A stretch of 64,000 bases of DNA, taken from the NCBI GenBank assembly GCA_044338255.1, contig JBIILZ010000005.1, forward strand, positions 1 to 64,000. The letters are read 5' to 3'. Both the position numbers and the translations under genes were made by a program. Origin of the DNA: CAIUVD01 sp044338255. GTDB lineage: Bacteria; Planctomycetota; UBA11346. Numbering within the stretch: the first letter of the stretch is position 1; each line of letters begins with the position of its first letter. Positions 43,538 to 51,649 of the stretch are shown here, in pieces. The notes beneath the pieces are model-generated. The model had not been told where the DNA came from. It ran no database searches and saw nothing but the letters and a program-made list of their open reading frames with translations.

Positions 43538-43782
43538 TGCAGACGCTCGAACAGTTCCTGGTCGTTTTGGCCGAGGCGGTGATGGCGAGCGCCGAGCACG
43601 CCACGTTGCGCGTCAGCGTCACCGACGCCGATCTCACGGTTCCGATCGAGACTCGCGCCAATCGCCACGGCGATCTGTGCGCGAGCATGCCGCGTAGCCG
43701 GCTGATCACCGGCTTCGCGCCCGTCACCAGCCGGCTGCATGCGGTGTTCGTGCGCGACGATCACGACGAGGTGGCGCCGTGA
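43537..43782 (+). CDS. Small cluster protein, unknown
   Basis: 81 residues. The start ATG overlaps the previous TGA, and its TGA overlaps the next GTG, so it is coupled on both sides, which supports it as a real gene. The sequence begins LEQFLVVLAEAVMASAEHATLRV, an amphipathic helix and strand, followed by DADLTVPIET. The helix-strand pattern resembles the first part of the next protein, so the two may share a small domain. Function unknown. Confidence 0.65.
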   Translation: MQTLEQFLVVLAEAVMASAEHATLRVSVTDADLTVPIETRANRHGDLCASMPRSRLITGFAPVTSRLHAVFVRDDHDEVAP

Positions 43783-44681
43783 ATCCGCAACGTCCAGCGG
43801 CGACGCCGTCGGTGCCGATCGAGGATTTCCTGCAATCGCTCGGCTCGCAGCTCGATCGCGCCCAGGATTCGCTGGCTCTCAAGGTCCGCGCCGGACGGCG
43901 TCTGACCTGGGCGTTGAAGGACATCTCGCTCGATCTGCAGGTCTTCGTCGAGCATGACCCGCGCGGGCGCGTCACTTGGCGCCACGCCGGTCCCAATGAG
44001 CAGGGGGCCAGCCGCATCAATCTGACCTTCACCACCATCACCAAGCCGATGGTCGAGGAGAACACCAGCGAGCTCGAAGAGGATCCGCGCGGGATCGATG
44101 ATATCCGCCTTCAAGCCAAGCTCAGCGAGGCTGATACTCGGCAGTTGGAATGGATGGGCATCCGCACCGTCGGCCAGTTCCGCCGATTGTCGCAGGATAC
44201 CGATGCACGAGCAGTGCAGGCGGTCTCGGGCATCCCCGTCGATCGCCTGACGGCCCTGCTGCAGGCCTCAGCGCAGCCGATGGTCAGCCGCAGCGAGATC
44301 ACCGCCGATCACGACGGCACGCCCCTGGTGCGCCTGTACGGCGCCAATCTGAGCGACGGCAGCCACCCGGAAGTCCGCCTCAACGGCGAAGCCATGGAGG
44401 TCGTCGAATCCCGTCCGCATCGTCTGGTCGTGCGGCCCATGGCCCATCATCGCGATGGACCGGTCGAAGTTCTCTGCGCCGCCGGCCGCGCGAGCGGCTT
44501 CATGCGCCTACCGACGCTCCCGGTAAGCGCGGAAATACCGGCAACGCCCGTGGTTCTTGCCTCCGTCGCGGTTCCCGCAGCTGTTCCTGCAGCTGTTCCC
44601 GCAGCTGTTCCCGCAGCTGTTCCCGCAGCTGTTCCTGCAGCTGTTCCCGCAGCTGTTCTCCCAGCCAGGGTGAGCCCATGA
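43779..44681 (+). CDS. Helix-hairpin-helix and TIG-like protein, Trypco2-like N-terminus
   Basis: 300 residues, GTG start overlapping the upstream stop. Residues about 8-90 (PIEDFLQSLGSQLDRAQD, then WALKDISLDLQVFVEH, INLTFTTITKPM) have the helix plus beta-strand pattern of trypsin-co-occurring (Trypco2-type) domains; this likeness is my inference. Residues about 108-165 are an HhH-type repeat (LEWMGIRTVGQFRRL, VSGIPVDRLTALL) that binds protein or DNA. Residues about 180-245 look like an IPT/TIG beta-sandwich (VRLYGANLSDGSHPEVRLNG). The tail is a 12-bp DNA repeat (44571-44662) coding (VPAA)n. It precedes a subtilisin gene and overlaps it by 4 bases, so it may be a protease partner. Confidence 0.55.
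   Translation: MNPQRPAATPSVPIEDFLQSLGSQLDRAQDSLALKVRAGRRLTWALKDISLDLQVFVEHDPRGRVTWRHAGPNEQGASRINLTFTTITKPMVEENTSELEEDPRGIDDIRLQAKLSEADTRQLEWMGIRTVGQFRRLSQDTDARAVQAVSGIPVDRLTALLQASAQPMVSRSEITADHDGTPLVRLYGANLSDGSHPEVRLNGEAMEVVESRPHRLVVRPMAHHRDGPVEVLCAAGRASGFMRLPTLPVSAEIPATPVVLASVAVPAAVPAAVPAAVPAAVPAAVPAAVPAAVLPARVSP
44571..44666 (+). repeat. 12-bp in-frame tandem repeat
   Basis: Eight copies of GTTCCCGCAGCT (two with GTTCCTGCAGCT, last with GTTCTCCCAGCC) coding Val-Pro-Ala-Ala, at the end of the HhH/TIG gene. Confidence 0.93.
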
Positions 44682-46120
44682 ATGGCGCGGTCATCCCCGG
44701 CCAGGTGCTGGTGCGCCTGCGCCCCGGCGTGGCTCTCAGCCACACCCCCAGCCATCGCGATGTGCAGGAGGGCGAACGCATCCACGCCGCCCATCTCGAT
44801 CATGGTCCGGCGGATGCCGCCATCCGCCGCCACAGTCCGGCACAGCGCGTCAGTCGCATCCATCAAGCCGCCGGCGCCCTGGGCGTTCCTGGATTTCGTC
44901 ATCAGGGTTGGAGCCGCCTCGAACAGCTGCTCGGCCTGCCGCGGATGATGCGCATCGACGTCAGCAACGCCGCATCGCTGCCGCACCTGCTCGAAGATCT
45001 GCGCGCCTGCGAGACCGTCGAATCCGCCGCCCCCAACCGCCTCTGCCGCTTGAAAGTGGTCGCAGAGCAACCGCGCCTGGGCAGCGCCGTCGGCGATCCG
45101 TTTGTACGCATCGGCCATGCCCGTGCGCGCGCACTCGAACCCGGCGATCCGACGGTGATCATCGGCATCATCGACAGCGGTGTGCGTCTCGACCATCCGG
45201 AATTTATCGGCCGCCTGCGCGCTGGTCTGGATCTCGTCGAAGTCTTCGAGGGCGCGCCCGATGGCATGACCCTGGTCGGTGATATCCGCGATCGCGATCG
45301 CATTCCCGAAGACGAACAGGGCCACGGCACGGCCTGCGCCGGCCTCATCGGCGCGCGCGGCCTGGGTGTGCCTCCGGGCTTGGCGGGATTCTCGCAACTG
45401 CTGCCGATCCGCGTCCTGGCGGCGGCCCGCGAGATCGGCTCGCCGCCCAATGTGGTCACCGAGGCCATCGGCTCGCTGGCGGACATCGATGCCGGTTTTA
45501 AATCGGCGATCGATCTTGGTGCCCGCGTGCTCAACCTGTCGTTCGGTACGCCGGCCTCGGCGCTCTTGCCGGGCGAGCCGGTACCACACGCCGAGCTGGT
45601 GCGCTACGCGTTGGCGCGCAACTGCCTGCTGATCGCGGCGGCGGGCAATAGCGGCATCGAGGAGCGCTACTTCCCCGCCTGCCTGCCGGGGGTCATCGCC
45701 GTCGGTGCCGTCGATGCCCATGATCATCCGGCCACGTTCAGCACCCGTGGCGAGCACGTTGCCATCTGCGCCCCGGGGACGGCGATCCCAGTGGTCGGCA
45801 TCAATGGCTATCAGCGCATGAGCGGCACCTCGTTCGCCGCGCCTCTGGTCACCGCCGCCTGCGCCCTGCTCGTGGCCCGCGCCGCCCGCCAGAGCTGCTG
45901 GCTGCCGGTGAGCGCGGCGCGTACCGCCCTCTGCCAGAGCGCACGCGCTTTTCCCCAGCCCACCAGCGGGTGCGGGAGCGGTATCCTCGATGTGCCGGCG
46001 GCCTTGGCGGCGGTCGATGACCTGCTCGCTGATCCGTTGCAGGGTAATCCCACCGACGATGTCGACAGCGAGCTTTCGCCGGAGATGGAGGAGTCGCATG
46101 CACCTGCCCTTACCCGTTGA
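44678..46120 (+). CDS. Subtilisin-like serine protease (S8) with prodomain, no signal peptide
   Basis: 480 residues. Residues 1-125 look like a subtilisin prodomain (VIPGQVLVRLRPGVAL ... LLEDLRACETVESAAPNRL). The catalytic triad is Asp in IIGIIDSGVRLDHP (about 165), His in QGHGTACAGLIGARG (about 216) and Ser in MSGTSFAAPLVTAA (about 385), with the oxyanion Asn in AAAGNSGIEE. No Sec or Tat signal is found at the N-terminus, unlike most secreted subtilisins. It could act in the cytosol or leave by a dedicated route. It overlaps the HhH/TIG gene (ATGA). Possible role: maturation of the cluster's structural paralogues. Confidence 0.93.
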   Translation: MNGAVIPGQVLVRLRPGVALSHTPSHRDVQEGERIHAAHLDHGPADAAIRRHSPAQRVSRIHQAAGALGVPGFRHQGWSRLEQLLGLPRMMRIDVSNAASLPHLLEDLRACETVESAAPNRLCRLKVVAEQPRLGSAVGDPFVRIGHARARALEPGDPTVIIGIIDSGVRLDHPEFIGRLRAGLDLVEVFEGAPDGMTLVGDIRDRDRIPEDEQGHGTACAGLIGARGLGVPPGLAGFSQLLPIRVLAAAREIGSPPNVVTEAIGSLADIDAGFKSAIDLGARVLNLSFGTPASALLPGEPVPHAELVRYALARNCLLIAAAGNSGIEERYFPACLPGVIAVGAVDAHDHPATFSTRGEHVAICAPGTAIPVVGINGYQRMSGTSFAAPLVTAACALLVARAARQSCWLPVSAARTALCQSARAFPQPTSGCGSGILDVPAALAAVDDLLADPLQGNPTDDVDSELSPEMEESHAPALTR

Positions 46121-46241
46121 GAACAGGCTGATGCGGTCCAGCCGAGTGGGCGGGGTCGAATCCGGATGCACGGGGCCGCCAGGCCCACTTGGCCCATGCC
46201 GTCGTCGGGCTCCCCCGGCTGCAACGTTGCCGACGCCGTCG

Positions 46242-46277
46242 CAAAAGTCGCAAAAGTTGCAAAAGTTGCCTTCCACT
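46242..46277. repeat. 9-bp tandem repeat upstream of the 46328 gene
   Basis: Four copies of about GCAAAAGTT in a 207-base gap between the subtilisin gene and the next one; the gap has no other feature apart from the AGGAG ribosome site at 46313-46317. Confidence 0.85.
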
Positions 46278-46327
46278 CTCGTCAACGCTCTCTCATCCAC
46301 TGCCACTTTGCCCAGGAGTACCTTTTC

Positions 46328-48028
46328 ATGACCACCTGCGAGATCTACCCGGACCTGTACAAGAAACCGCCACTCAAGAACAGCGTCAGCCCTGACGAAC
46401 TGGCAGTGGTCTACAACAGCAACTTCCAGCGTCTGCGCCTGGCGCATGCCGTCGATTATGTTCTCAGCCAGAGCTTCAAGCTCGCCTGGAGCATCAAGGA
46501 CGACTTCCTCAAGGATGCCATGGTCAAGGTCACCGCCGCTGACCCCAACCGCGATCAGCGGATCTTCTTTGTCTCGGTGCTCGGCCTGCTGCTCGCCAAC
46601 AACATCTCCGATCCTTCGCTGGGCACGCAGCCGGCGTGGGCGGTGATCCGCTCAGCGGATGCCAGCAAGCGCAATATCACCTTGTCGGCGCCGCCGCCGG
46701 CGAACATCGATGGTGGTAGCAATCAGATCATCGTCCGCAATTTCCTGCTCCTCGATGAAGCCACTCTTGATGCTCACCAGCACAAGCAGCGTGTGGTCCT
46801 GGTCCGCCGCTTCGTCGATTCGGTGGTCGATGCGGTCAAGGAGTTCCAGGATGCCACGGCGCTCTTCACCAAGGTCTTCCTGAGCCTGCGTGAGATCGGC
46901 ACCAATCCGAGCAGCGAGGTCGGCCAGCCCGACACCACCACCATCTATCCGCGGCAGGTGGCAGAAGTCACCCGCCAGCTGATGCGGCGCAACGTCAACG
47001 CCGAGGATCCGCAGATCAACCATCTGATCAACGATGCCCTGAGCGTCGCCCTGGGCGGGGGTATCAACTCCGATCCCGGGGCCCGCGACATCGACATCAT
47101 CGATCTCGATCTCGATCAGGGCAGCACCGCCGATGTCATCAGCTCCAACGTCCAGGCGCTGGCCGGCATCTACTACGCGGCGCAGCTCGAAGATCTCAAG
47201 TTTTTCGCGGTCGCCGACAAGATCACCGAGCAGTTCATCAACGGCCTGGTACCGATCACTCGTGGTCCGGCCGGTGGGCGCATCTATGCCTATCACCGCG
47301 AGGCCCCCAGCCGCTTCACCGAGTTCGAGCGCCGCAGCCTCTACGCGCGGACCTTCGGCCTCGCCCAGGGCTCGGTCGATGAGCACATGCCCAATCGCGA
47401 GTTCCAGGACCTCTGGCTGCGCTTCCTGTCGGCCACCAGCCTCTACAATCGCCAGACGCCGTATCAGCGCACGGCGGTCACCGATCAGCAGCTATTCAAG
47501 AGTGCCCGCGATCTGGCGGTGAACCTCTCCTTGCACGGCTACGCGGTGGCGCATTTCGCGGCCGTCGAATTGCAGCAGCTGGTGCGCGATGTGCACGCCA
47601 TGCTTTCGGATCCGGAGATGGTTGCCGCCTACGGCACCCGCGATGTCTGGCAGCTGGTCGACCGTATCAGCATCATGCATCTCGGCGGATCGGTCAACGG
47701 CGTGCGCAATCGGACCCTCGCGCAATCCGGCGGCCGGATCATCAAATGGCTCGCCGATCACAGCGCCATGCTCTCGAGCGCGATTACGGCCTCGGCGGGT
47801 GACGAGTTCCGTCAGCCGAACCTGGTCAACGATGTCGAACGTTGGCTGGCGGTGAATGGCGTCGTCGACACCACCGTGACCCAGTATGCCGAGCCGGTGA
47901 TCTCTCAGGCGCAGCCGACCATTCCCAATCTCGGCTTCAACGCCGGTGGTTCGATCAATGACGCCTTCAATTCGATGAATGCGATCGCCGGTAATTCGGC
48001 ACTCAATCAGCCCGCTCTCACCGCTTGA
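46328..48028 (+). CDS. Large cluster protein, unrecognised
   Basis: 566 residues. AGGAG at 46313-46317 precedes the ATG. The sequence is mixed helical and soluble with no membrane segment and no signal. Notable stretches: ELAVVYNSNFQRLRLAHAVDYV near the N-terminus, DQRIFFVSVLGLLLANNISD, an Asp-rich DIDIIDLDLDQGS run, and FRQPNLVNDVERWLAVNGVVD near the end. I find no known catalytic motif. It is the longest of the middle genes and directly precedes the prenyltransferase-like gene. Unlike the paralogues it has no long Ala/Pro linker. Possibly a scaffold or cap. Confidence 0.65.
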   Translation: MTTCEIYPDLYKKPPLKNSVSPDELAVVYNSNFQRLRLAHAVDYVLSQSFKLAWSIKDDFLKDAMVKVTAADPNRDQRIFFVSVLGLLLANNISDPSLGTQPAWAVIRSADASKRNITLSAPPPANIDGGSNQIIVRNFLLLDEATLDAHQHKQRVVLVRRFVDSVVDAVKEFQDATALFTKVFLSLREIGTNPSSEVGQPDTTTIYPRQVAEVTRQLMRRNVNAEDPQINHLINDALSVALGGGINSDPGARDIDIIDLDLDQGSTADVISSNVQALAGIYYAAQLEDLKFFAVADKITEQFINGLVPITRGPAGGRIYAYHREAPSRFTEFERRSLYARTFGLAQGSVDEHMPNREFQDLWLRFLSATSLYNRQTPYQRTAVTDQQLFKSARDLAVNLSLHGYAVAHFAAVELQQLVRDVHAMLSDPEMVAAYGTRDVWQLVDRISIMHLGGSVNGVRNRTLAQSGGRIIKWLADHSAMLSSAITASAGDEFRQPNLVNDVERWLAVNGVVDTTVTQYAEPVISQAQPTIPNLGFNAGGSINDAFNSMNAIAGNSALNQPALTA

Positions 48029-48054
48029 TCAACCCTCAACGACAAGGACCAGCC

Positions 48055-49119
48055 ATGCGCACCATCCGTGCCGCCGATGTCGTCAAACAACGCCTCGGCA
48101 TCGCTGCCCGGCGCCTGGGTACCGCCAACCCGGCGACGGTGCTCGGGCGCATGCTCGACGACAGCTTCCGGCTGCCGCTGGGGGACCCCCGCTATCGGCA
48201 GAATCTCTTCACCCCCGGGCATATGCCGTTGGAACATTCCTTCTCGGAATATTCCGGGCATTCGCTGCGGCTCGATCTCGAACCCTTCGGTTCGGACATC
48301 TCGCCGCTGACCCGCCAACAGGAGACCAGCCGGGCCATGCGCAGTCTGGTCAAGGGCACCTATGGCGATCAGGCCCTGCATTGGTTCGATCAGCGCAGCG
48401 AGCATTTCCGTCGCGGCCAGATGAGCGGGCACCATCGTTTTGGGGCGTGGTTTGGAGCCTCCTTCGATGATGGCGGGATGCGCGAGACCAAGGTCTATTA
48501 TGAGTTGACCAACGACGACCTTGAGGCCCTGCCGCCGAACCTGCTGCATGCCACGCGGGTAGCGATGGCGGCCTTGCCGGATCTGCGGCCCCTGGGTCTT
48601 TCGATCGCCTGCGGACGGAATTCCGGCGCTCAGCGCGTGTACCTGTTCCACAATGCCGACCTGCGCCTGCTCGATCTTGAACCGGTGATGAACAGTCTCG
48701 GCGTCGGCCATCAGCTGCCGAGCCTCCTGCAATCGCTGGGCCTGGTGCTCGGCGGACGCTTCACCCTGCCCAAGGGGGCGGCGATCATCGGCCTGCGCGA
48801 TACCGCCAAGGGCGTCGAGATGTCGTTGTACACGCTGCTCCCGGCCTTCCCCGATCCACCGCGGGAGATGCATGGGCTGATCCAGATGCTCCTGCAGCAG
48901 CGACCGGATGCGCAGCGCAACTTCGCGCAGTGGCTACAGTCGATGACCCCCGATGACCGCAACGGTCCGGGCAACATCAGCACCGTCGGGGTACGCGTGA
49001 CGCAGGCCCAACCGGCGCGGCTGAACATCTACTTCCTGCCGGTGGGGTATGATCGTCCGGCCGAACGCAGTCGTGACGAGGCTCGGGACGTCAGCGATCC
49101 GTACGCCCTGACGGCCTGA
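48055..49119 (+). CDS. Protein with ABBA/DMATS prenyltransferase-like features
   Basis: 354 residues; AAGGA lies before the ATG. The segment HMPLEHSFSEYSGHSLRLDL followed by EPFG has the P-x-E-x-S ... R-x-x-x-EP layout of DMATS-type aromatic prenyltransferases, where the Glu is the catalytic base in the fungal enzymes. Later strands ending in KVYYEL, RVYLF and NIYFLP match the alternation of strands of a prenyltransferase barrel, where Lys/Tyr residues hold the diphosphate. No Asp-rich DDxxD motif exists, which is expected for ABBA enzymes. I am inferring the fold from short motifs, so the substrate is open; a protein side chain is possible. Confidence 0.4.
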   Translation: MRTIRAADVVKQRLGIAARRLGTANPATVLGRMLDDSFRLPLGDPRYRQNLFTPGHMPLEHSFSEYSGHSLRLDLEPFGSDISPLTRQQETSRAMRSLVKGTYGDQALHWFDQRSEHFRRGQMSGHHRFGAWFGASFDDGGMRETKVYYELTNDDLEALPPNLLHATRVAMAALPDLRPLGLSIACGRNSGAQRVYLFHNADLRLLDLEPVMNSLGVGHQLPSLLQSLGLVLGGRFTLPKGAAIIGLRDTAKGVEMSLYTLLPAFPDPPREMHGLIQMLLQQRPDAQRNFAQWLQSMTPDDRNGPGNISTVGVRVTQAQPARLNIYFLPVGYDRPAERSRDEARDVSDPYALTA

Positions 49120-49204
49120 TTCATTTCCGCACGCCACCATGGCCCACGGCCATGGTGGCGACACTCCGCTCAGTCGACCGCCGTTGGCGGTGAGGGACCT
49201 CTTC

Positions 49205-50503
49205 ATGACCAGCAAAACACTCAGCGCCAGTCAACAGGCGATGGTGTCGGCCCAGGTTGATCGCTTGCTGGCGGGCAGCCAAGCGTGGCACACCCTGCCG
49301 CCGGCTGAACGCGAATCGATTCGCAGGCACACCGCGACCATCGCCGCGAGCATGGCCGCTGAGCGCCTGACGACGCTGGCCCATGGTCCCACGGGGGAGT
49401 CCGCTCCGCGCCCGGGAGGCGATCCCTATCATCAGCTCGGCGTACGCGCGCAGCCCGGAGCGCGCGCGCTGGCCGAAGCTCCGCCCTCGACGATCACCAG
49501 CAAAAGCAGCAATGGCAGCAATGTCTTCAAGGCCGAGGGCGTGGCCGCGGGAGTGACGCAGACCGCACGCATGGTGCGCGAGATCGACTTCCCGGCCTTC
49601 GTCTCGCAGTTGGTGCACGGGACCTTCGACGCCGTGGTGCAATCCTCGATCACGCAGATGAAGGCCTACGGCGAACTGGTGCGCTCGGTGGCCATGTCGT
49701 TGAATGAATTCCGCGATCAGAACGTGAGCATGGGTCAGGCCCGCGATCATCTGGTGCAGCGCTACCCGACGCTGTTTCAAATCAGCACCGATGAATCCGG
49801 GGGCGCCCGCGTCAGCTCCCGTCCCGGCGCCGAGAACGCGACCCTACCGAATTTCCGCCAGGATCTCGGGCTCAGTGATGACGTCGATGGCATCGACGAT
49901 GATACCATCGAGGAGAAACTGGTGCCGGCGGCGCGCGACGATTATGCCCGCAGCCGGCAGAAGCTGCTCGCGACCATGGTTCTCATGGGCATCAACCGCA
50001 TCGTCGTCACCGATGGCAAGATCAATGCCAAGGTCCAGTTCAGCTTTCAGGCCAAGGACAAATTCAACCGCATGGCCACCGCCACCGACTATGAGAACAT
50101 GGGCATCATGAAGGTCGCCCAAGGTTCCAGCGATGGTGCCAGCGGGGCCCTCGATGCCGATGGCAATCCCTCGCAGGTGCCGGTGCTCGATGCCCAGGGC
50201 AAGCTGATCCAGAATGGCCAGGGTAATCGGTATGCCACCGGCCAATATCAGAGTCTTGAGCAGCCGATCATCAAGATCGCCGAGACCAGCCAGAGCATGA
50301 CCGATGCCAGTCTGACCGCGAGCGGTTCGATGATGGGCGAGGTCCAGCTCAACTTCAAAAGCGATGTCTTCCCGTTGGAGAAGATGCTCGATAGCGGCCA
50401 GATGTTCCGCCTCAATGCCATCCAGAGCGGGCCGGCCAGTGCTGCGCCAGCGGTTCCGGCGGCCGCCCCTGCTCCCGCCCCCGCAACCAGCGGCAGTCGC
50501 TGA
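49205..50503 (+). CDS. Cluster paralogue 2 (unrecognised family)
   Basis: 432 residues from the ATG at 49205; an in-frame ATG at 49139 would add 22 residues. N-terminal module AWHTLPPAERESIRRHTATI (about 29-48), a short Ser/Asn linker, then the family core IDFPAFVSQLVHGTFDAVVQSS (about 126-147) with the Gln-Met-Lys helix, MATMVLMGINRIVVTDGKINAK-type hairpin region (about 255-280), and a C-terminal strand GEVQLNFKSDVFPLEKM. The tail is Ala/Pro-rich. Similar in order and length to the next two proteins, which suggests tandem duplication. Confidence 0.78.
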   Translation: MTSKTLSASQQAMVSAQVDRLLAGSQAWHTLPPAERESIRRHTATIAASMAAERLTTLAHGPTGESAPRPGGDPYHQLGVRAQPGARALAEAPPSTITSKSSNGSNVFKAEGVAAGVTQTARMVREIDFPAFVSQLVHGTFDAVVQSSITQMKAYGELVRSVAMSLNEFRDQNVSMGQARDHLVQRYPTLFQISTDESGGARVSSRPGAENATLPNFRQDLGLSDDVDGIDDDTIEEKLVPAARDDYARSRQKLLATMVLMGINRIVVTDGKINAKVQFSFQAKDKFNRMATATDYENMGIMKVAQGSSDGASGALDADGNPSQVPVLDAQGKLIQNGQGNRYATGQYQSLEQPIIKIAETSQSMTDASLTASGSMMGEVQLNFKSDVFPLEKMLDSGQMFRLNAIQSGPASAAPAVPAAAPAPAPATSGSR

Positions 50504-50509
50504 GGCGTC

Positions 50510-51649
50510 ATGGCCGTCGCTCCCGCTCCTGAAGCAGTTCGTCGACAGGTTGGTGCGGCCTTGGCCGCATCACCGGCGTTCACGGCCCTGCCCGCGGCTG
50601 AGCGCGAAGCGTTTACCAACAACCTTGCGAAAGTCGGGGTGTTCCTCGGGCAGAATCAGATACCGGCGGTAAAGAGCGCCCCGACGCTCAGGCCGGCGGC
50701 CCGGGCCCTGGCCAGCGCCGTCGACGATACCGCCAAACGCCTCTCGGAAAAACCCGGGCAGGTCGGCAACAACTTCACCGCCGGAGCGATGCGCGAAGGC
50801 AATGCGGTGTTCCGCGACTTGGTCCAGGAAGTCGACTTCCCAGAATTCGTCTCGGGTCTGGTGAAGGGGGTCTTCAACGCCGTTGTCGACGCCTCGATCC
50901 AGCAGATGAAGGCCTATGCCGACATGCTCGCAGCCGTGGCCAAGAGCGTCGATCAGTTCGCCGACGAGAACATCAGCGATGAGCAGGCGCGCACGCACCT
51001 CGCGGCGCAGAATCCGCAATTGCTTGAGGTCAGCGACAGCGGCAGCGGCCCACGCCTGCAGCTGAAGGATGGCGATGCCGATCTCAGCACCCTCGGCGAG
51101 CGCTACAAACTGATGTCGGTCGACGTCAGCGATGCCGCCAGCGAAACGGCCCTGGTCAACGCCGCCAAGCTGGAGCTTGCGCAGCAGCGTCAGCAACTGC
51201 TGTCGACCATGGTCCTGATGGGCATCAACCGCATCGTCATCACCAACGGACGCATCAACGCCAAGGTCGTCTTCGATATCCATGCCAGCGACCAGGCCGA
51301 TCGCCAGGCTCGCGCCTCGATGAGTGATGCCAGTGAAAGCTCGTCGGCGGCGGTGGCCGCAGTCGCCGCCCCGTGGGGCGCCGCCGGCGGTTACAGCAGC
51401 ACCAGTCACCGCACGACGGTGCGCAGTTCGATCAATGACAGCAGCGAATCGAAAGCTGACATGAATGCCAAGCTGAGCGGCGATGTGCTGTTGGCTTTCA
51501 AGTCCGAGACCCTCCCGCTCGAGCGCATGCTCGACCCCGGTGGCATCCAGCTGCTCACCAGCAAATCGCAACCTTTGCCGAGTTCTGGTCGTCCCGGCGC
51601 ATCGCCGGTGGCGTCCCCAGCCCCTGTTCCGTCCGGAGCCCATCCATGA
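50510..51649 (+). CDS. Cluster paralogue 3 (unrecognised family)
   Basis: 379 residues. Starts 6 bases after paralogue 2. N-terminal module FTALPAAEREAFTNNLAKV (about 24-42); core VDFPEFVSGLVKGVFNAVVD (about 108-127), IQQMKAYADML, then STMVLMGINRIVITNGRINA and a C-terminal GDVLLAFKSETLPLERML. A Ser/Ala/Gly insert (about 270-320, containing AAVAAVAAPWGAAGGYSS) replaces the loop seen in the others. No catalytic motif. Its stop overlaps the start of paralogue 4 (ATGA). Confidence 0.78.
   Translation: MAVAPAPEAVRRQVGAALAASPAFTALPAAEREAFTNNLAKVGVFLGQNQIPAVKSAPTLRPAARALASAVDDTAKRLSEKPGQVGNNFTAGAMREGNAVFRDLVQEVDFPEFVSGLVKGVFNAVVDASIQQMKAYADMLAAVAKSVDQFADENISDEQARTHLAAQNPQLLEVSDSGSGPRLQLKDGDADLSTLGERYKLMSVDVSDAASETALVNAAKLELAQQRQQLLSTMVLMGINRIVITNGRINAKVVFDIHASDQADRQARASMSDASESSSAAVAAVAAPWGAAGGYSSTSHRTTVRSSINDSSESKADMNAKLSGDVLLAFKSETLPLERMLDPGGIQLLTSKSQPLPSSGRPGASPVASPAPVPSGAHP

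Noticed and set aside
44447..46447. 666-codon antisense frame over the subtilisin gene
   Set aside because: Shadow of the S8 and HhH/TIG genes; the triad motifs are on the plus strand.
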